A stretch of DNA of 16,351 bases from Haplosporangium gracile (GCA_015499985.1 JAAAUF010000700.1:1-16351); one strand, 5' to 3'; numbered from the stretch's first letter, positions 1 to 10,426 are shown. Notes: generated from the sequence alone by a model not told the origin. Numbers and translations are program-made.

Positions 1-2847
1 TCCTCCACCACTTTGGACGAAAAATCCGGCCCCGCCTCCAGCGATGAGAAAGCCGCCGCTGCTATCCCCGAAACCCCGCCCGCCACGCGTGACAGCATGG
101 GCCCTGTGATGCATGATATTAATCTCCAGATCCGTCGTGGTGCCTTGACAGCAGTCGTCGGTCGTGTCGGTGAGGGAAAGTCGTCCCTTGTCGGCGCTCT
201 TCTTGGAGAAATGTACAAATACTCTGGTCAGGTCCGCTCTTTCGGTTCCCTCGCCTATGTCAGCCAGACTGCTTGGATCCTCAATGCCACTGCCCGCGAG
301 AACATCCTGTTTGGTCGTCCCTATGACAAGGAGCGCTACCTCAAGACCATCCGGTCTTGTGCCCTGGTGCCTGACTTTAAGATGCTCGTCAGCGGCGACA
401 AGACCGTCATCGGTGAAAAGGTACGATAAACACGCATCTCTTTGGTGTGAGTCGACTATTGTTTGTCATATCTGTGTTTATGGATCTCAATCTGACAGAT
501 ATAATTTCATCCGCTTGCATTGTAGGGCATCAACTTGTCAGGTGGCCAGAAACAACGCATCTCGATCGCACGTGCAGTCTACGCCAACGCAGACGTCTAT
601 ATCCTCGACGACCCTCTCTCAGCTGTCGACGCCCATGTCGATCACCACATCTTCAAACACGCCCTTACCACCATTCTTGCCGACAAGACCCGCATCCTTG
701 TCACCAACGGCGTCAGCCATCTCAAGGAAGTCGATCAGATTGTTGTTATCAAGCAAGGACGAATTACGCAAGATGGCACGTACGAGGATCTCATTCAGAA
801 TGTCGAGGGCGATCTTTACCGTCTGATCCAGGAGTCCAAGTTAGTCGCCAGTAAGGACGGTGCGGGTGCATCGGGCTCGGAGGCTTCTGAGTCTGAGTCG
901 GATGAAGGCGATGATGCATCGATCGTGGCCGTCATTTCTGAGAAAGAGGCTCTCTCTACTTCAACCGATCGTCCTGCTGGGCCTGTCAAGCGTCCAACCT
1001 TCCGTCGCGCCAAATCCTCCAAGGTCGGCAAACAGGACGACGAGATTGAGATCGACGAAAAGAACGAGGTTGACGAGGAGGTCATCGCCGAAGGCCGCGT
1101 CGGCTGGGAAGTCTACAAGTACTACCTGACATCCATCGGCCTCGTCTCCTGTGCAATCTTCCTCCTCTCTACTCTCGTCAACCTCGCCGTTCTCATTGGA
1201 ACCAACCTCTGGCTTGAGAAATGGGGGTCTAACAACGAGAACTCTGCGGCTGCCCTCACAGAAAAGTCGCATTCGAACAATTATTGGATCATGACTTATT
1301 TCTTGTGGGTCTTCGCTGGAGGAGTTACACTCGCGAGTGCGATTGGGCTGTCGATGGTGCTTATGGCCCAGCGTGGGTCGCACTACCTCCACGCAGCCAT
1401 GCTCCGCCCTTTGGTGAGAGCACCCATGAGTTTCTTTGATGTGACCTCTTCAGGAAAGATTGTCAACCGGTTCTCGCACGACATCAACGCCGTCGATATC
1501 GAGCTGCCCCTGCTATTCATCAACCTGCTCTTCATTTCCACTATGGCGATCTCGATCTTCATCTTCTGTATCCTCGCCACCAGGTGGTTCTTTGTAATCA
1601 TGATTCCTCTGGGTATCTGCTACTACATCCTCGGTGAATTCTTCCTCGTCTCGTCTCGTGAACTCAAGCGTCTGGACTCGGCTGCCCGTTCGCCCATGTA
1701 CGCACACTTCGGAGAAACCTTGGCGGGACTGGTCACTATCCGTGCCTTCAACGACACCGAACGTCTCGCCATCCAGGCCACCACACTCCTGGATCGGTCT
1801 CAAACCACAGGCTACTTGACCAACATGACCAACCGCTGGCTCCAAATCATGATCGACCAACTCTCTACCCTGACACTTGGTTTCGTCTGCCTCATGGCAG
1901 TCGTCCAGCGCGAAGATTCAAGTGACGGTTTCTTCGGAATCATCCTCTCGCAGATCGGCATCTTGACCGTCATCATGTCCCGCATCCTGTCCACCTCCTG
2001 CCAGATCCAAACCTCCATCGTCTCCATCGAGCGCGTCCGCGAGTATGCCAATCTGACACCCGAGGCCCGTGATGTCATCCCTGACTCCAAGACTGGCCCT
2101 GACTGGCCTCAAGCAGGAGCCATCGAGCTCAAGGACTACAGTGTTCGTTACCGCGAGGGTCTTGATCTGGTGCTGAAAGATGTTAACGTGACCATCCAAT
2201 CCGGCGAGCGCGTCGGAATCGTCGGCCGTACAGGCGCCGGTAAATCCAGTGTAACCCTCGCCCTCTTCCGCATCATCGAGGCTGCCCAGGGTTCAATCGT
2301 ACTTGATGGCACCGATATCTCGACCTTGGGACTCCACGAGCTCCGATCACGACTGACTATCATCCCTCAAGAGCCCTTCTTGTTTGGCGACACTATCCGT
2401 CTCAACCTCGATCCCTTTGGCAAGTATACCGATGCCGAGATCTGGAGTGCTCTCGAGTCCGCATCCCTCAAGTCCTACATCACCACTCTGTCCGAGGGTC
2501 TGTCCACAGTAATCGAGAATGGTGGCGAGAACATGTCCCTTGGCCAAAGGCAACTAGTGTCCCTCGCACGCGCCATGTTGGCCAAGAACACTCGTGTCCT
2601 GTGCCTGGACGAGGCTACTGCCGCGATCGATGTCGAGACCGACAATGCCATTCAACGTGCCCTTCGCCGCGAGTTCCAGAACTGTACCGTTCTTACGATC
2701 GCCCATCGCATCAATACCATCATGGACAGCGACAAGATCCTGGTCCTCGAACAAGGACGAGTCGCCGAATTCGACTCCCCTGTGAACCTGTTAGAGAAGA
2801 AGGATGGCTTGTTCTATGGCCTTGCAGCCCAGAGCGGAAGCATTTAA
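1..2847 (+). CDS. ABCC/MRP-type full ABC transporter, 3' part (exons 1-420 and 526-2847)
   Basis: This is the C-terminal 913 residues of an ABCC exporter. The frame is open at base 1, so the first membrane domain and the start lie outside the window; family members are about 1,400-1,500 residues. NBD1 has Walker A (160-186, GRVGEGKSS), signature LSGGQKQ (535-555) and Walker B with the usual ABCC second Asp (607-612). Its H-loop position is Asn (706-708). A charged Ser/Glu-rich linker (about 843-1085) follows, then a second membrane domain of about six helices (about 1117-2010). NBD2 has Walker A GRTGAGKSS (2224-2250), signature MSLGQRQ (2533-2553), Walker B with catalytic Glu (2611-2613) and the H-loop His (2704-2706). 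By family it should export glutathione or other anionic conjugates across the vacuolar or plasma membrane (YCF1/MRP1-like). The substrate cannot be read from sequence. Codons favour C in the third position, suggesting good expression. Confidence 0.95.
421..525 (+). other. Intron in the ABC transporter gene
   Basis: A phase-0 intron of 105 bp has donor GTACGA, acceptor TTGTAG and a CTGAC branch-like site at 492-496. The length is a multiple of three, but in-frame TAA at 427-429 shows it must be removed. Splicing joins GEK to GINLSGGQ, restoring the normal ABCC sequence just before the NBD1 signature motif. Confidence 0.93.
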
Positions 2848-2929
2848 TTTTTACTACCTTTTGTTATTTCTTTCCAAATTTCTCTTACTTCCTGTACCTG
2901 CATCTTTCATTCATGAGCATCCCCTGTAT

Positions 2930-2935
2930 AATAAA
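2930..2935 (+). terminator. Polyadenylation signal AATAAA of the ABC transporter
   Basis: A canonical AATAAA lies 83 bases after the ABC transporter stop codon, in a T-rich 3' UTR. Cleavage would be expected shortly downstream, close to the 3' end of the convergent Lon transcript. Confidence 0.7.
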
Positions 2936-2953
2936 ACGATTTGCCATATTTAA

Positions 2954-2959
2954 TTTATT
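2954..2959 (-). terminator. Polyadenylation signal AATAAA of the Lon gene
   Basis: TTTATT on the plus strand reads AATAAA on the minus strand, 124 bases past the Lon stop. It sits only 18 bases from the opposing ABC transporter signal, so the two convergent transcripts probably overlap or abut. Confidence 0.65.
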
Positions 2960-3035
2960 TTTTTTCCGGCGAAACAAAAGCGGGAGAGTGAATTTGACAT
3001 TTTCTTTTGGGTCAAAAGAGGATCAAAACTGTACA

Positions 3036-3076
3036 AACAAACAACATAACAAAATAACAACAACAACAACAAAAAA
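3036..3076. repeat. CAA-rich simple repeat in the Lon 3' UTR
   Basis: An imperfect ACAA/CAA run ends in four to five perfect CAA units and an A6 tract. On the Lon transcript it reads as a U/G-rich (UUG) stretch just downstream of the stop codon. No function is evident. Confidence 0.7.
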
Positions 3077-3082
3077 GTACAA

Positions 3083-6000
3083 CTACAGCCGACTATCCAA
3101 AGCCCCACTCGCAGCAGCAACAGACTCTGGTCGAACAGCAACGCGGCCCTCAAATGCCTCCCTCAACACCTCCCACACCGTCGACGCATAAAAGAACTCA
3201 ATCTCTTCCCGGACATTGGCAGGCACATCCGATACGACATCTTTCCGGTTTCGCAGGGGCATGATGATCTTGCGGACACCTGCACGATGGGCAGCAATGA
3301 CCTTTTCCTTGATCCCCCCCACAGGCATGACAAGGCCCCTCAGGGTGAACTCGCCCGTCATTGCGGTGGTCGCGGGCACGGTCTGATTGGAGAACATTGA
3401 GACCAGGGCACATACCAATGCAATACCAGCTGACGGTCCATCCTATTTTTTTTTTTTTTTTTGTTGATTTCATACACAAAATAGGCAACGCGAGAAAATA
3501 CGAGTACTCGCGTCAGTCAGTAATCCAAAAAGATAATTTCCGACTGAAAAAAGATACCGTACACTAAGAACCATAAGTAACTCCTCTTCCCTCCCCCCAT
3601 TTCTCGAGCATATATAAGTAAAAACATAAAGGGGGGATCAGCAGTTAGAGAGAGAGAGAGAGTAAGTGACAAAACTGCAAGAAATAAAAAAGTCTACCTT
3701 GCGTGTGCCACCACCGGGCATATGGATATGGACATCCGATTTCTCCATCACATTCTGTCCATGCCCCGTGGTCAGACCCAGATCATACCCATGTCCCTTG
3801 ACCCAGCTCAACGCGATCTGTGCACTCTCCTTGATCACATCACCCAAACTGCCCGTCAACTGCAAGTTTCCCTTTCCGGGCATCTGTGAGACCTCAATGA
3901 ACAGGATCCCTCCCCCGACTCCATTGTAGGCCATCCCGGTCACAACCCCCGGCGTAGGTGTACGCTCAGTCACCTCATTGACATACTTCTCCTGCCCCAA
4001 AATCTCCTCCACATCTGTCGCGGTCACAAGAGGGTGATAATCAGGCTGCAAGAGTGTGCCTCCATCGTTCGACAATCGACGCTCCTGTGCTTCCGCATAC
4101 TCTACGGCTTTTGCTCTGACAAGGGATCCAATCTCGCGCTCCAGATGGCGCACTCCGCTCTCACGAGTATATCCCGTTGCGACTTTGAGTAAGGCCTCCT
4201 GGGTGACTTTGACATCGTCGTCGTTCAGTCCGTGCTGTCGAATCTGTTTTGGGAGGAGGTGGTTGGTTGCGATGGCCAGTTTCTCGGCATAAGTGTAGCC
4301 AGGGATGGTGATAAGCTCCACCCTGTCCAACAGTGGGGCTGGGATCGTGTCGAGGGAATTGGCGGTGGCGATGAACAGGATCTTGGAGAGGTCAAACGGC
4401 ACATTCAGGTAGTGGTCCGTCTACGATAAATCCCATGGTTCCATTATGGAGAAGTAGAAATAAAAATAGTGTATAGAAAAAATGAAAGTATAACAAAAAA
4501 AATTAAAAAAGGGCGAGTGAGTCCTGTGTTCATTCACTTGTTCTTCATTTTTCATTGCGATCGTGTTGCTTTTTTTGGGATAGAAGAGAGTTGCTTACGA
4601 AGGTGTTGTTCTGTTCTGGATCGAGAACCTCCAAGAAGGCCGCGGAAGGGTCGCCATGATGACCTCGGGATCCAACCTTGTCGATCTCGTCTAGAAAGAA
4701 TAGACATAAACATAAACGTTCATCCGTTCATTCACATCACATCGCATCACCAGATAATTATTGAAAGAGCGCATACAAGGAGTAAATGAAGGTTAACCAA
4801 AATTCAATGTGGTCATACCATGGGATTCATTCTCATTGGACCAGCACAGGCTGCAACAAAAGAAGTGAGAGAAATAAATAAAAAAAAACGTAGGTAGAAG
4901 GGCGCATGAGCTTACCAAGCAGGAATACAGGGTTGTTGACTTCGCACTTCTTCAGCCCATGGATGATAAGCCCAGGCAGCGCACCGACATACGTCCGACG
5001 ATGTCCTCGAATCTCTGATTCGTCCCATACTCCACCGAGAGAAATTCGGTGGAACTTTCTCCCCATCGCCGTAGCGATCGATCGTCCCAGTGAGGTTTTG
5101 CCGACCTATCGAAACATCGAACGGAAACGAGTGCGAAAAATTAGACATTTTGCATTTTCAGTCTATCCATCCACACCATGTCCATGTACTCCTCAGTCAT
5201 ACAGTACTGTACACAAAAAAAAAGAGAACAATGGCATGAGACCTACACCGGGTGGTCCGACAAGGCAGAGGATTGGACCCTTGACATCGCCTTTCATCTG
5301 CTGCAACTTGGTCACAGCCAGGTACTCCAGAATCCTACGTTTGACCTTCTCCAGTCCATGATGATCATCATTCAGCTGCTTCCTTGCTCGCTCAACATCC
5401 AAAATATCCTCGCTCGACTTGTTCCAGGGCAAATCACCCAGCCAATCCAGGTAGTTTCGGATCACAGAGTACTCGGACGACGCCGGTTGCATCTTTCGTA
5501 GACGCTTCATCTCCCGGTCTGCCGCCTTTTGAACCTCAGGGGGCAAGTTGGCGGCAGTGAGGCGGTTCTCGATGGTTGTCATCTCGTCTTCCTCGCCTGC
5601 GTCCTTTTCGCCGAGCTCCTCCTTGATAGCTGCAATCTGTTGTCGAAGATAAAACTCGCGTTGCTTCTTGTTCAGCTTTCCCTCCACGTTATCGTGCACC
5701 TTTTGTGAGATTTTCAGCACCTAGAGTTAAATTGAAGCAAGGGTAGGGCGGTATTAGTTGATCCGCCTTCGATCAATTTGTTTCCATTTTTAATCAACAA
5801 AGGCAACAAAACAAAAAGGAACGTACATGAATCTGTCGGGTCAATAACTCAATGGCCTTGGGAATCCGCTCCTTCAAGTCCGCAGCGTCCAGGATCATCA
5901 GCTTTTCCTCATTGGTGCTCTCAATGGTGTTCATCAGCAGGTCAGTAACCTGTCCAGGAATCACACTCACATTCTCCAGAAACTTTTGAAGTTGAACTAG

Positions 6001-7043
6001 GACAGGGGCGGGTAATTTGAGTGTCTGCAGCAACGAAACAAACTCCTTGGAGGTCGACTTTAGGGCAACAATCTGGTCCTGTAGTTCTTGGTCGTTCTTG
6101 TCAACGGGTCTGTCGAGCAGAGGTGTGACATCAGCTTCAAAGAAGGGTGTCTGGGCAATGATCTTGTTCAGCCGAAGTCGTACAACACCTAACAAAGAGG
6201 GAGGGGCATTCGCATTAACATTAGTGAGTGGAATGGAGTGGAGCGAGACAAGGAGTAAGGAGTGGAGCGAGACAAGGAGTAAGGAGTGAAGAGAGAACGC
6301 ATTTCGGAGTTTGGTTTTTCTTCGTTTGTCTCAACAGTAACCTGGTCCGTGGTCGCATACTAACTATTCCTCCACGAACTCGTCTTGTCGATGGTTCACA
6401 ACAACAAGGATGCACAACAATCGACTACAAGGAGAAAAGTAGTACCGGTAAAAGTAGCAATGTCGAGAGAAAAACAGAAAAACAAAAGAAACTCACCTTC
6501 AAGCATAACGGTGAATCCACCAACGGCTCGCTCAAGACGAACCAACCGAGCCGCACACCCCGTCGCATGAATATGTGCAGGGTCCACTGGAGGGATTTGA
6601 CTCCCCCCGCCATTGCCAGGACCACCGATCAACGGAACCACCTGACCCGCATTGCTACCTACAACCGCACCATCATCTGTCAAAGGGTACCCGCCATAGT
6701 CACTCTTACTGATACTACTTGACTTTTTCTTCCTGCTCCCCTTGTTGCCATTATCGCCGTCGTTATTGTTGTCGTTGTCGTTGTCAGCCGCAGAGGACGA
6801 AACGTGTTTGCTACCATTATCACCAGGAAGAAGAACAGGGGTATGGACAGGGAAGACGCCAATGATACACCTGTTCAAGTCCTTGCTATCATAAGAGCGA
6901 AGAATCTTTTCGAAAAGAGGAATCGAGTCTCTTCGCGAGATTTGCAGTCGAGTGATTACTCCTGGGAGGAGGACCTTGTCGTGCAATGGGAGCAATGGCA
7001 CTGCGCGGGGGATGGGAATTGACGGGTTGTTGGACCGCATCAT
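3083..7043 (-). CDS. Peroxisomal Lon protease (LonP2/Pln type), 7 exons
   Basis: Exons on the minus strand are 7043-6497, 6188-5827, 5720-5247, 5105-4916, 4690-4599, 4420-3698 and 3442-3083; every junction is GT-AG and keeps frame, giving 915 residues. This ATP-dependent serine protease degrades damaged or unassembled matrix proteins. The N-terminal substrate domain starts near residue 10 ([13 protein letters not shown]). The AAA+ module has Walker A GPPGVGKT (458-465), Walker B FLLDEID (D525, E526), sensor-1 Asn576 and Arg588 as likely Arg finger. The protease domain has Ser800 in DGPSAG and Lys843, 43 residues apart as in bacterial Lon. The last residues are SRL, a type 1 peroxisomal signal, and no mitochondrial presequence is seen. 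ATG at 7043 is chosen because the frame beyond it shows no ATG and family homology starts soon after; ATG at 7040 is the alternative. Residues about 75-150 are an Asp/Asn/Gly/Ser-rich insert in the N-domain. Confidence 0.95.
3443..3697 (-). other. Lon intron 6 with T17 and (AG)8 simple repeats
   Basis: A phase-0 intron of 255 bp (donor GTAGAC, acceptor AAATAG) sits directly before the exon encoding the catalytic DGPSAG. It holds T17 (3446-3462, an A tract on the transcript) almost touching the acceptor, and eight AG units (3647-3662). The remaining Lon introns are 5721-5826, 5106-5246 and 4421-4598. Confidence 0.88.
4691..4915 (-). other. Lon intron 4, splitting Walker B, with an internal candidate cassette exon
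   Basis: The donor GTAAGC starts at 4915 and the acceptor TTTCTAG ends at 4691. Phase 1 splits the Walker B Asp codon (G|AC). Inside lies a 32-base segment (4819-4850) with its own pyrimidine-rich acceptor (TTTTGTTGCAG) and donor (GTATGA). Skipping it gives the canonical Lon sequence FLLDEIDK, so skipping is taken as the productive splice. Confidence 0.88.
6189..6496 (-). other. Lon intron 1
   Basis: The donor GTGAGT is at 6496 and the acceptor TTAG ends at 6189. At 308 bp it is the longest intron of this gene, in phase 1 (E182 then G|GT). It contains a 24-bp tandem repeat described separately. Confidence 0.9.
6235..6289. repeat. 24-bp tandem repeat, 2.3 copies, in Lon intron 1
   Basis: Units at 6235-6258 and 6259-6282 are identical over 24 bp, followed by a partial third copy (6283-6289). 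The purine-rich unit includes GGAGTGGAGCGAGACAAGG. Perfect identity suggests a recent slippage event or a length-variable minisatellite. Confidence 0.9.
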
Positions 7044-8009
7044 GGTTTTCCGGGCAGCTTTGTGATGACGAGGTTGGCTAATGGGGGAGTTGTTGTAGTA
7101 GTAGTTTTGCAGCAGGGGAGACAAAGGAAGAGGGACGAGGTTGAGAGGGTGGAGAGAAAAACAAGTGTGAGTAGGAAGGGAGGGGAAGGGGGAGAGTAGT
7201 TAGAGAAAGGAGGAGAAGGTGCAAGTAGGAAGGAAAAGGTAGGAGAAGAAAACAGCAAAGGGAAGGTGAGAGTAAAGTGGAGATAAAAGACGATCAAAAG
7301 AAAGCAAAGTGAAAGAAGAACGGACACCCTTGTCGTCCTCTGTCTTCCCTCTCTCCCCCGTTCGGTCTGGCCTGGTCTAGTCTGCGCTCTTCTTCTCCAC
7401 ATCGTCCTAAAGCATCCATTCACACACACACAAAAAAAGGATGTGCATTCACGTGCATACGTTTTTTTTTATTCTCGAACCACTGGGAGAACGACGCGTC
7501 CACAATGGGAAGTCAATTCTCGCATAATTGCTGCTGTATTCATCGTGTGTGTCTATGTCTGTATATATCGTTTTCTTGTCTAAATTTTAGCCATTGCCCA
7601 ACGGGGCCAAGAAACACAATTCATGAAAGCCAGGTAAGATGGATAAAAGTACATGTTTTTGTAGTTTAGACTGGAGATTAGGGGAAGCTTGTGCTAAGAT
7701 AAGAGGTATGCTACAACAAGGTAAATAAAAATGAAAGAAAAAGGTAATTGGTACAAGGAAGAAGACAGGATAAAAAACACAAGGCAAGACAGAGGAAAAA
7801 AAAAGAAAAGGTGTTCTGGTACATGAGTGTAGGGTAAAAAACAGATAAGAAAAGAATACAAACAACACAGCAGAAAGCAAACTAACAATCGAATAACAAA
7901 AAAGTCACGAGAAAAAAAAAGTACGAGCAGAGATGGATGGTAACATAGAAATTATGTTTTCCTTCCAAACGCGAAAAGAAAAAAGTAAAAGTGAAAAGCA
8001 ACGACAATT
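7044..8009 (-). promoter_or_regulatory. Lon upstream region and cyclin 3' UTR, no gene seen
   Basis: This 966-bp spacer separates two minus-strand genes. Bases about 7081-7350 are strongly CT-rich on the minus strand, as in many fungal 5' leaders. Farther upstream are an MluI-box ACGCGT (7494-7499) and a TATATAT stretch (7562-7568), a possible but distant TATA element. AATAAA on the minus strand (7468-7473) is the best candidate polyadenylation signal for the cyclin gene. Open frames here are low-complexity and lack homology signals. Confidence 0.5.
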
Positions 8010-10116
8010 TTAGCAGTCAACGAGAAAAGAGACACTGAGACGTCTACGGGCAAGGCTACGCTGGTTCTTCATCTCCTCCGACTCCTCAGAGTCAGCCATG
8101 CGACGCTTCGATCCAGTCAACTGGGTAAACGATCCAGACGAGGTGGGCGATGGCAAGAAGGTCTGATCACGGACAGCCTTGGCGGTATCGATCTTCAACT
8201 GCTGCTGAAGCTGCTGGTAATGCATGTTGAGCGAGTAGGTGCCGGTCTGAGAGTACATGATCACGTTGTTCTTGTAGTTTTCCACAATGCTGCGCTGGGC
8301 AAGGTGAATCTGCGATGGCGACTCGGAAGGCTGCTGCTGCTGCTGCTGCTGAGTGACAGTGTAGCCCATCGAGCGAAGACGAGAGCGAATAAACTCACGA
8401 CGCTGATCCTGAACCCATTGAAGAGTCATGTTAGCGCCCATTCCCTGCTGCTGTCTAGGTGCTGACTCTGACTGAACGAGCCCGCTAACGGCATTGGCCG
8501 AGCTGTGAGTCTCCAGTGCCTGCTTCGACAAGGCTGGAACGCCAAGAGGAATAGCCATCTCGAACTGAAACGATGGTTTTTCACAGGTGGGGGTCGATTG
8601 CAAGGATCTCTGCTGTTCAGCGACAAACAAGGTGAACGAGGGCAGATGAGGAGCCACTGTGGTGGCCGTTGGAGTCGAAGTTTGCTGAGGCTGCTGCTGC
8701 TGATGTTCCAGAGAAGAGGCGGTGACACAGGTCATACGAGAGGGAAGGGTGTTGTTGCAGTACTGGATCGAGTTGCGACGAGTGGGTTGCTGAACAGTGA
8801 CATCCGAGTTAAAGGTCCTGGCCGAAGCAGTTCTGTCTCTGCACTTGCCTTTCTCCGTAAGGATAGTGACCCACTTTTGGAAGACAGCCTGAGAAACAAA
8901 GAGACGATAATCAATCAACGTCAAGAAAGTGATCTCGTTGAGGTTGATCTCGGCAACGGGCAGGCCAGAGATCTTGGACCAGGCCTTGTTGGAGTAGGTG
9001 CGATCTTGCTGGAATTTGGAAGCAAGAATGAGAGCAGCCAAGAACATGCGACGACCACATCCGACGGGCTCGGACTTTGCGAGGATAGGCGAGGTCGAGG
9101 TTGAGGTGGAGAGTGAGAGGGGCGAAAGGGCGCCAGGAGGGGTCAAGGGGAGAGAGTTTTTCTGGATCTGCGCTTTGGCGTGAGCGGCAGAGATGGAGTG
9201 GAAGTAGTCGCGCTGCTGTCTGGTCTCGTCGTCAGAGGAGTAGTTGTCGAAGGAGCCGTTGGGAGAGAGGGGCTGGTGCTGGTTCTGGTTCTGGTTCTGC
9301 TGGCGCTGTCTGTGCTGCTGCTGGAGAAGGTCCTGACGAATCTTTTCCTGAGCTGCCAAGACTTGGTTGCGGATCTTGTAGATATAGTAGAGAGCGAGTT
9401 GGAGGGTGGAGAGGGTGGTGCGGGATCGTCGAAGGGTTTCCTTAACAAAGATATGGAGTGGAATGACTGGAGTCTTGGCGGCGCATGTCACTCCCACAGG
9501 ACTAGGCCAAATGGATTCGATAATCAATGCTGCAGTGTCTATTTTTCACAAGGAAAAGGTCCAAACATACACACGAAAAAAAAGATGGAGGGAACAGGGG
9601 AAAAAAGGAAAGCGATCTTCTGTTAGCAAACAAGCTGTCTACACACAGAAGAGTCATTGCAAGTGTGAAAGAAAGGAAGAAGGGAAAAAGGTAAGGAAGG
9701 AAGAAGTACTTACCGACTAGGTTCTCGACAATGCTGATCTTACTGGCGGTCAGTGAGTCAAGGATCAGGGGCTGCTTAGGAGTGGTGGAGGTATTGTTGA
9801 TGGTGGCGGTGGTGTTGCTGCTGTTGGGTACGGCAGCCTGTGCTTGCCATGAGGGAGCACCAGGCATGGAGCAAGGAGTGGATGAGGAAGGAAGAGAAAA
9901 GGAGTCGAGGTTTTGGGGTTGGGGAGGGAGTGGGAGACTGTACAAGGAAGAGGAAGAAGGGGTGTTGTTATAGGAAGTGGGGGCTGCGGGCGCGGGTGTG
10001 GAGGAGGAGGCGGAGGGGAGGTAGCCGCAGTGCTGCGCCCGGATGGAGGATACAGCGGCGGCGGCCATGGGGCTCCCGGAGAACTCGGACTGGTTCAGGG
10101 CAGGGAGGCAAAGCAT
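8010..10116 (-). CDS. Pho85/Pcl-type cyclin with split cyclin box
   Basis: Exons 10116-9714 and 9538-8010 encode 643 residues. In-frame TAA at 10128-10126 upstream of the ATG supports the start. Residues 1-120 are Ser/Pro/Ala-rich and probably disordered. The cyclin fold begins near 121 (TASKISIVENLVDTAALIIE), with helix LQLALYYIYKIR at 180-191. It is then interrupted by about 100 residues rich in Gln, Ser and Pro, and resumes with RRMFLAALILASKFQQDRTY (297-316) and AWSKISGLPVAEINLNE (320-336). Lys309 and Glu336 are the likely kinase-contact pair. These blocks are typical of fungal Pcl cyclins, which activate the Pho85 kinase in nutrient, phosphate and cell-cycle signalling. Several SP/TP sites in the insert (S226, T267, S273, S284) could be kinase targets. 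The C-terminal half is Gln-rich and ends in a basic RRR stretch. Which Pcl subgroup it belongs to is not resolved. Confidence 0.88.
8331..8351 (-). repeat. Pure (CAG)7 polyglutamine tract in the cyclin
   Basis: Seven uninterrupted CTG units on the plus strand encode seven Gln in the disordered C-terminal half of the cyclin. Pure codon use makes it likely to vary in length between strains. Other Gln runs occur near 8690-8710 and 9280-9330. Confidence 0.9.
9539..9713 (-). other. Cyclin gene intron
   Basis: The donor GTAAGT and acceptor AAAAATAG bound 175 bp in phase 1. Splicing joins ENLV to D(G|AC)TAALIIE within the first cyclin-box helix, giving an uninterrupted fold. Confidence 0.93.
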
Positions 10117-10426
10117 GATCTGTTGTTAGAGATTGGAGTTGGAGACTTTGTGTGTTGGTTGAAAAGAGGAAGGAAAAGTAGATCTAGGCTGTTGTTGCTG
10201 TTGAGTCGACTAGGTTGTTGATGAGAGGAGAGGCAAGAAGGTGAAAGAAGAAGTGGAGGGGAAGAGGTGGAGGTGAAGAGGGAAGAAGAGGGAGTGTGTG
10301 TATCAAAGAAGTGGAGGAGAAGTGAGTGAGTGGTTAGAAAAATGTGACAATTGCGGGTATACGTTGTTGAATCGAGTAAAAAAGGTAAAATAAGGATTTC
10401 TTTGTTCTTTTGGGGGAGGGAGTGAG
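10117..10426 (-). promoter_or_regulatory. Cyclin 5' leader, CT-rich
   Basis: Between the cyclin ATG and the TATA box lies about 310 bp. The part at 10215-10325 is strongly CT-rich on the minus strand. Transcription probably starts within it, giving a leader of roughly 150-300 nt. No well-supported upstream open frame or intron was identified. Confidence 0.5.

Noticed and set aside
961..1392. Long minus-strand open frame antisense to the ABC transporter
   Set aside because: It is a shadow of strongly GC3-biased coding sequence on the other strand, with no domain of its own.
4819..4850. Treating the 32-base segment as a constitutive Lon exon
   Set aside because: Inclusion breaks frame and interrupts the universally conserved Walker B; direct joining gives the canonical sequence. 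It is kept only as an alternative-splicing hypothesis.
7044..7124. Upstream extension of the Lon protein beyond the ATG at 7043
   Set aside because: The open frame continues, but only from a TTG codon with no ATG, and it encodes Asn/Tyr/Ser-rich sequence unlike the family. The MM at 7043/7040 is the first plausible start.
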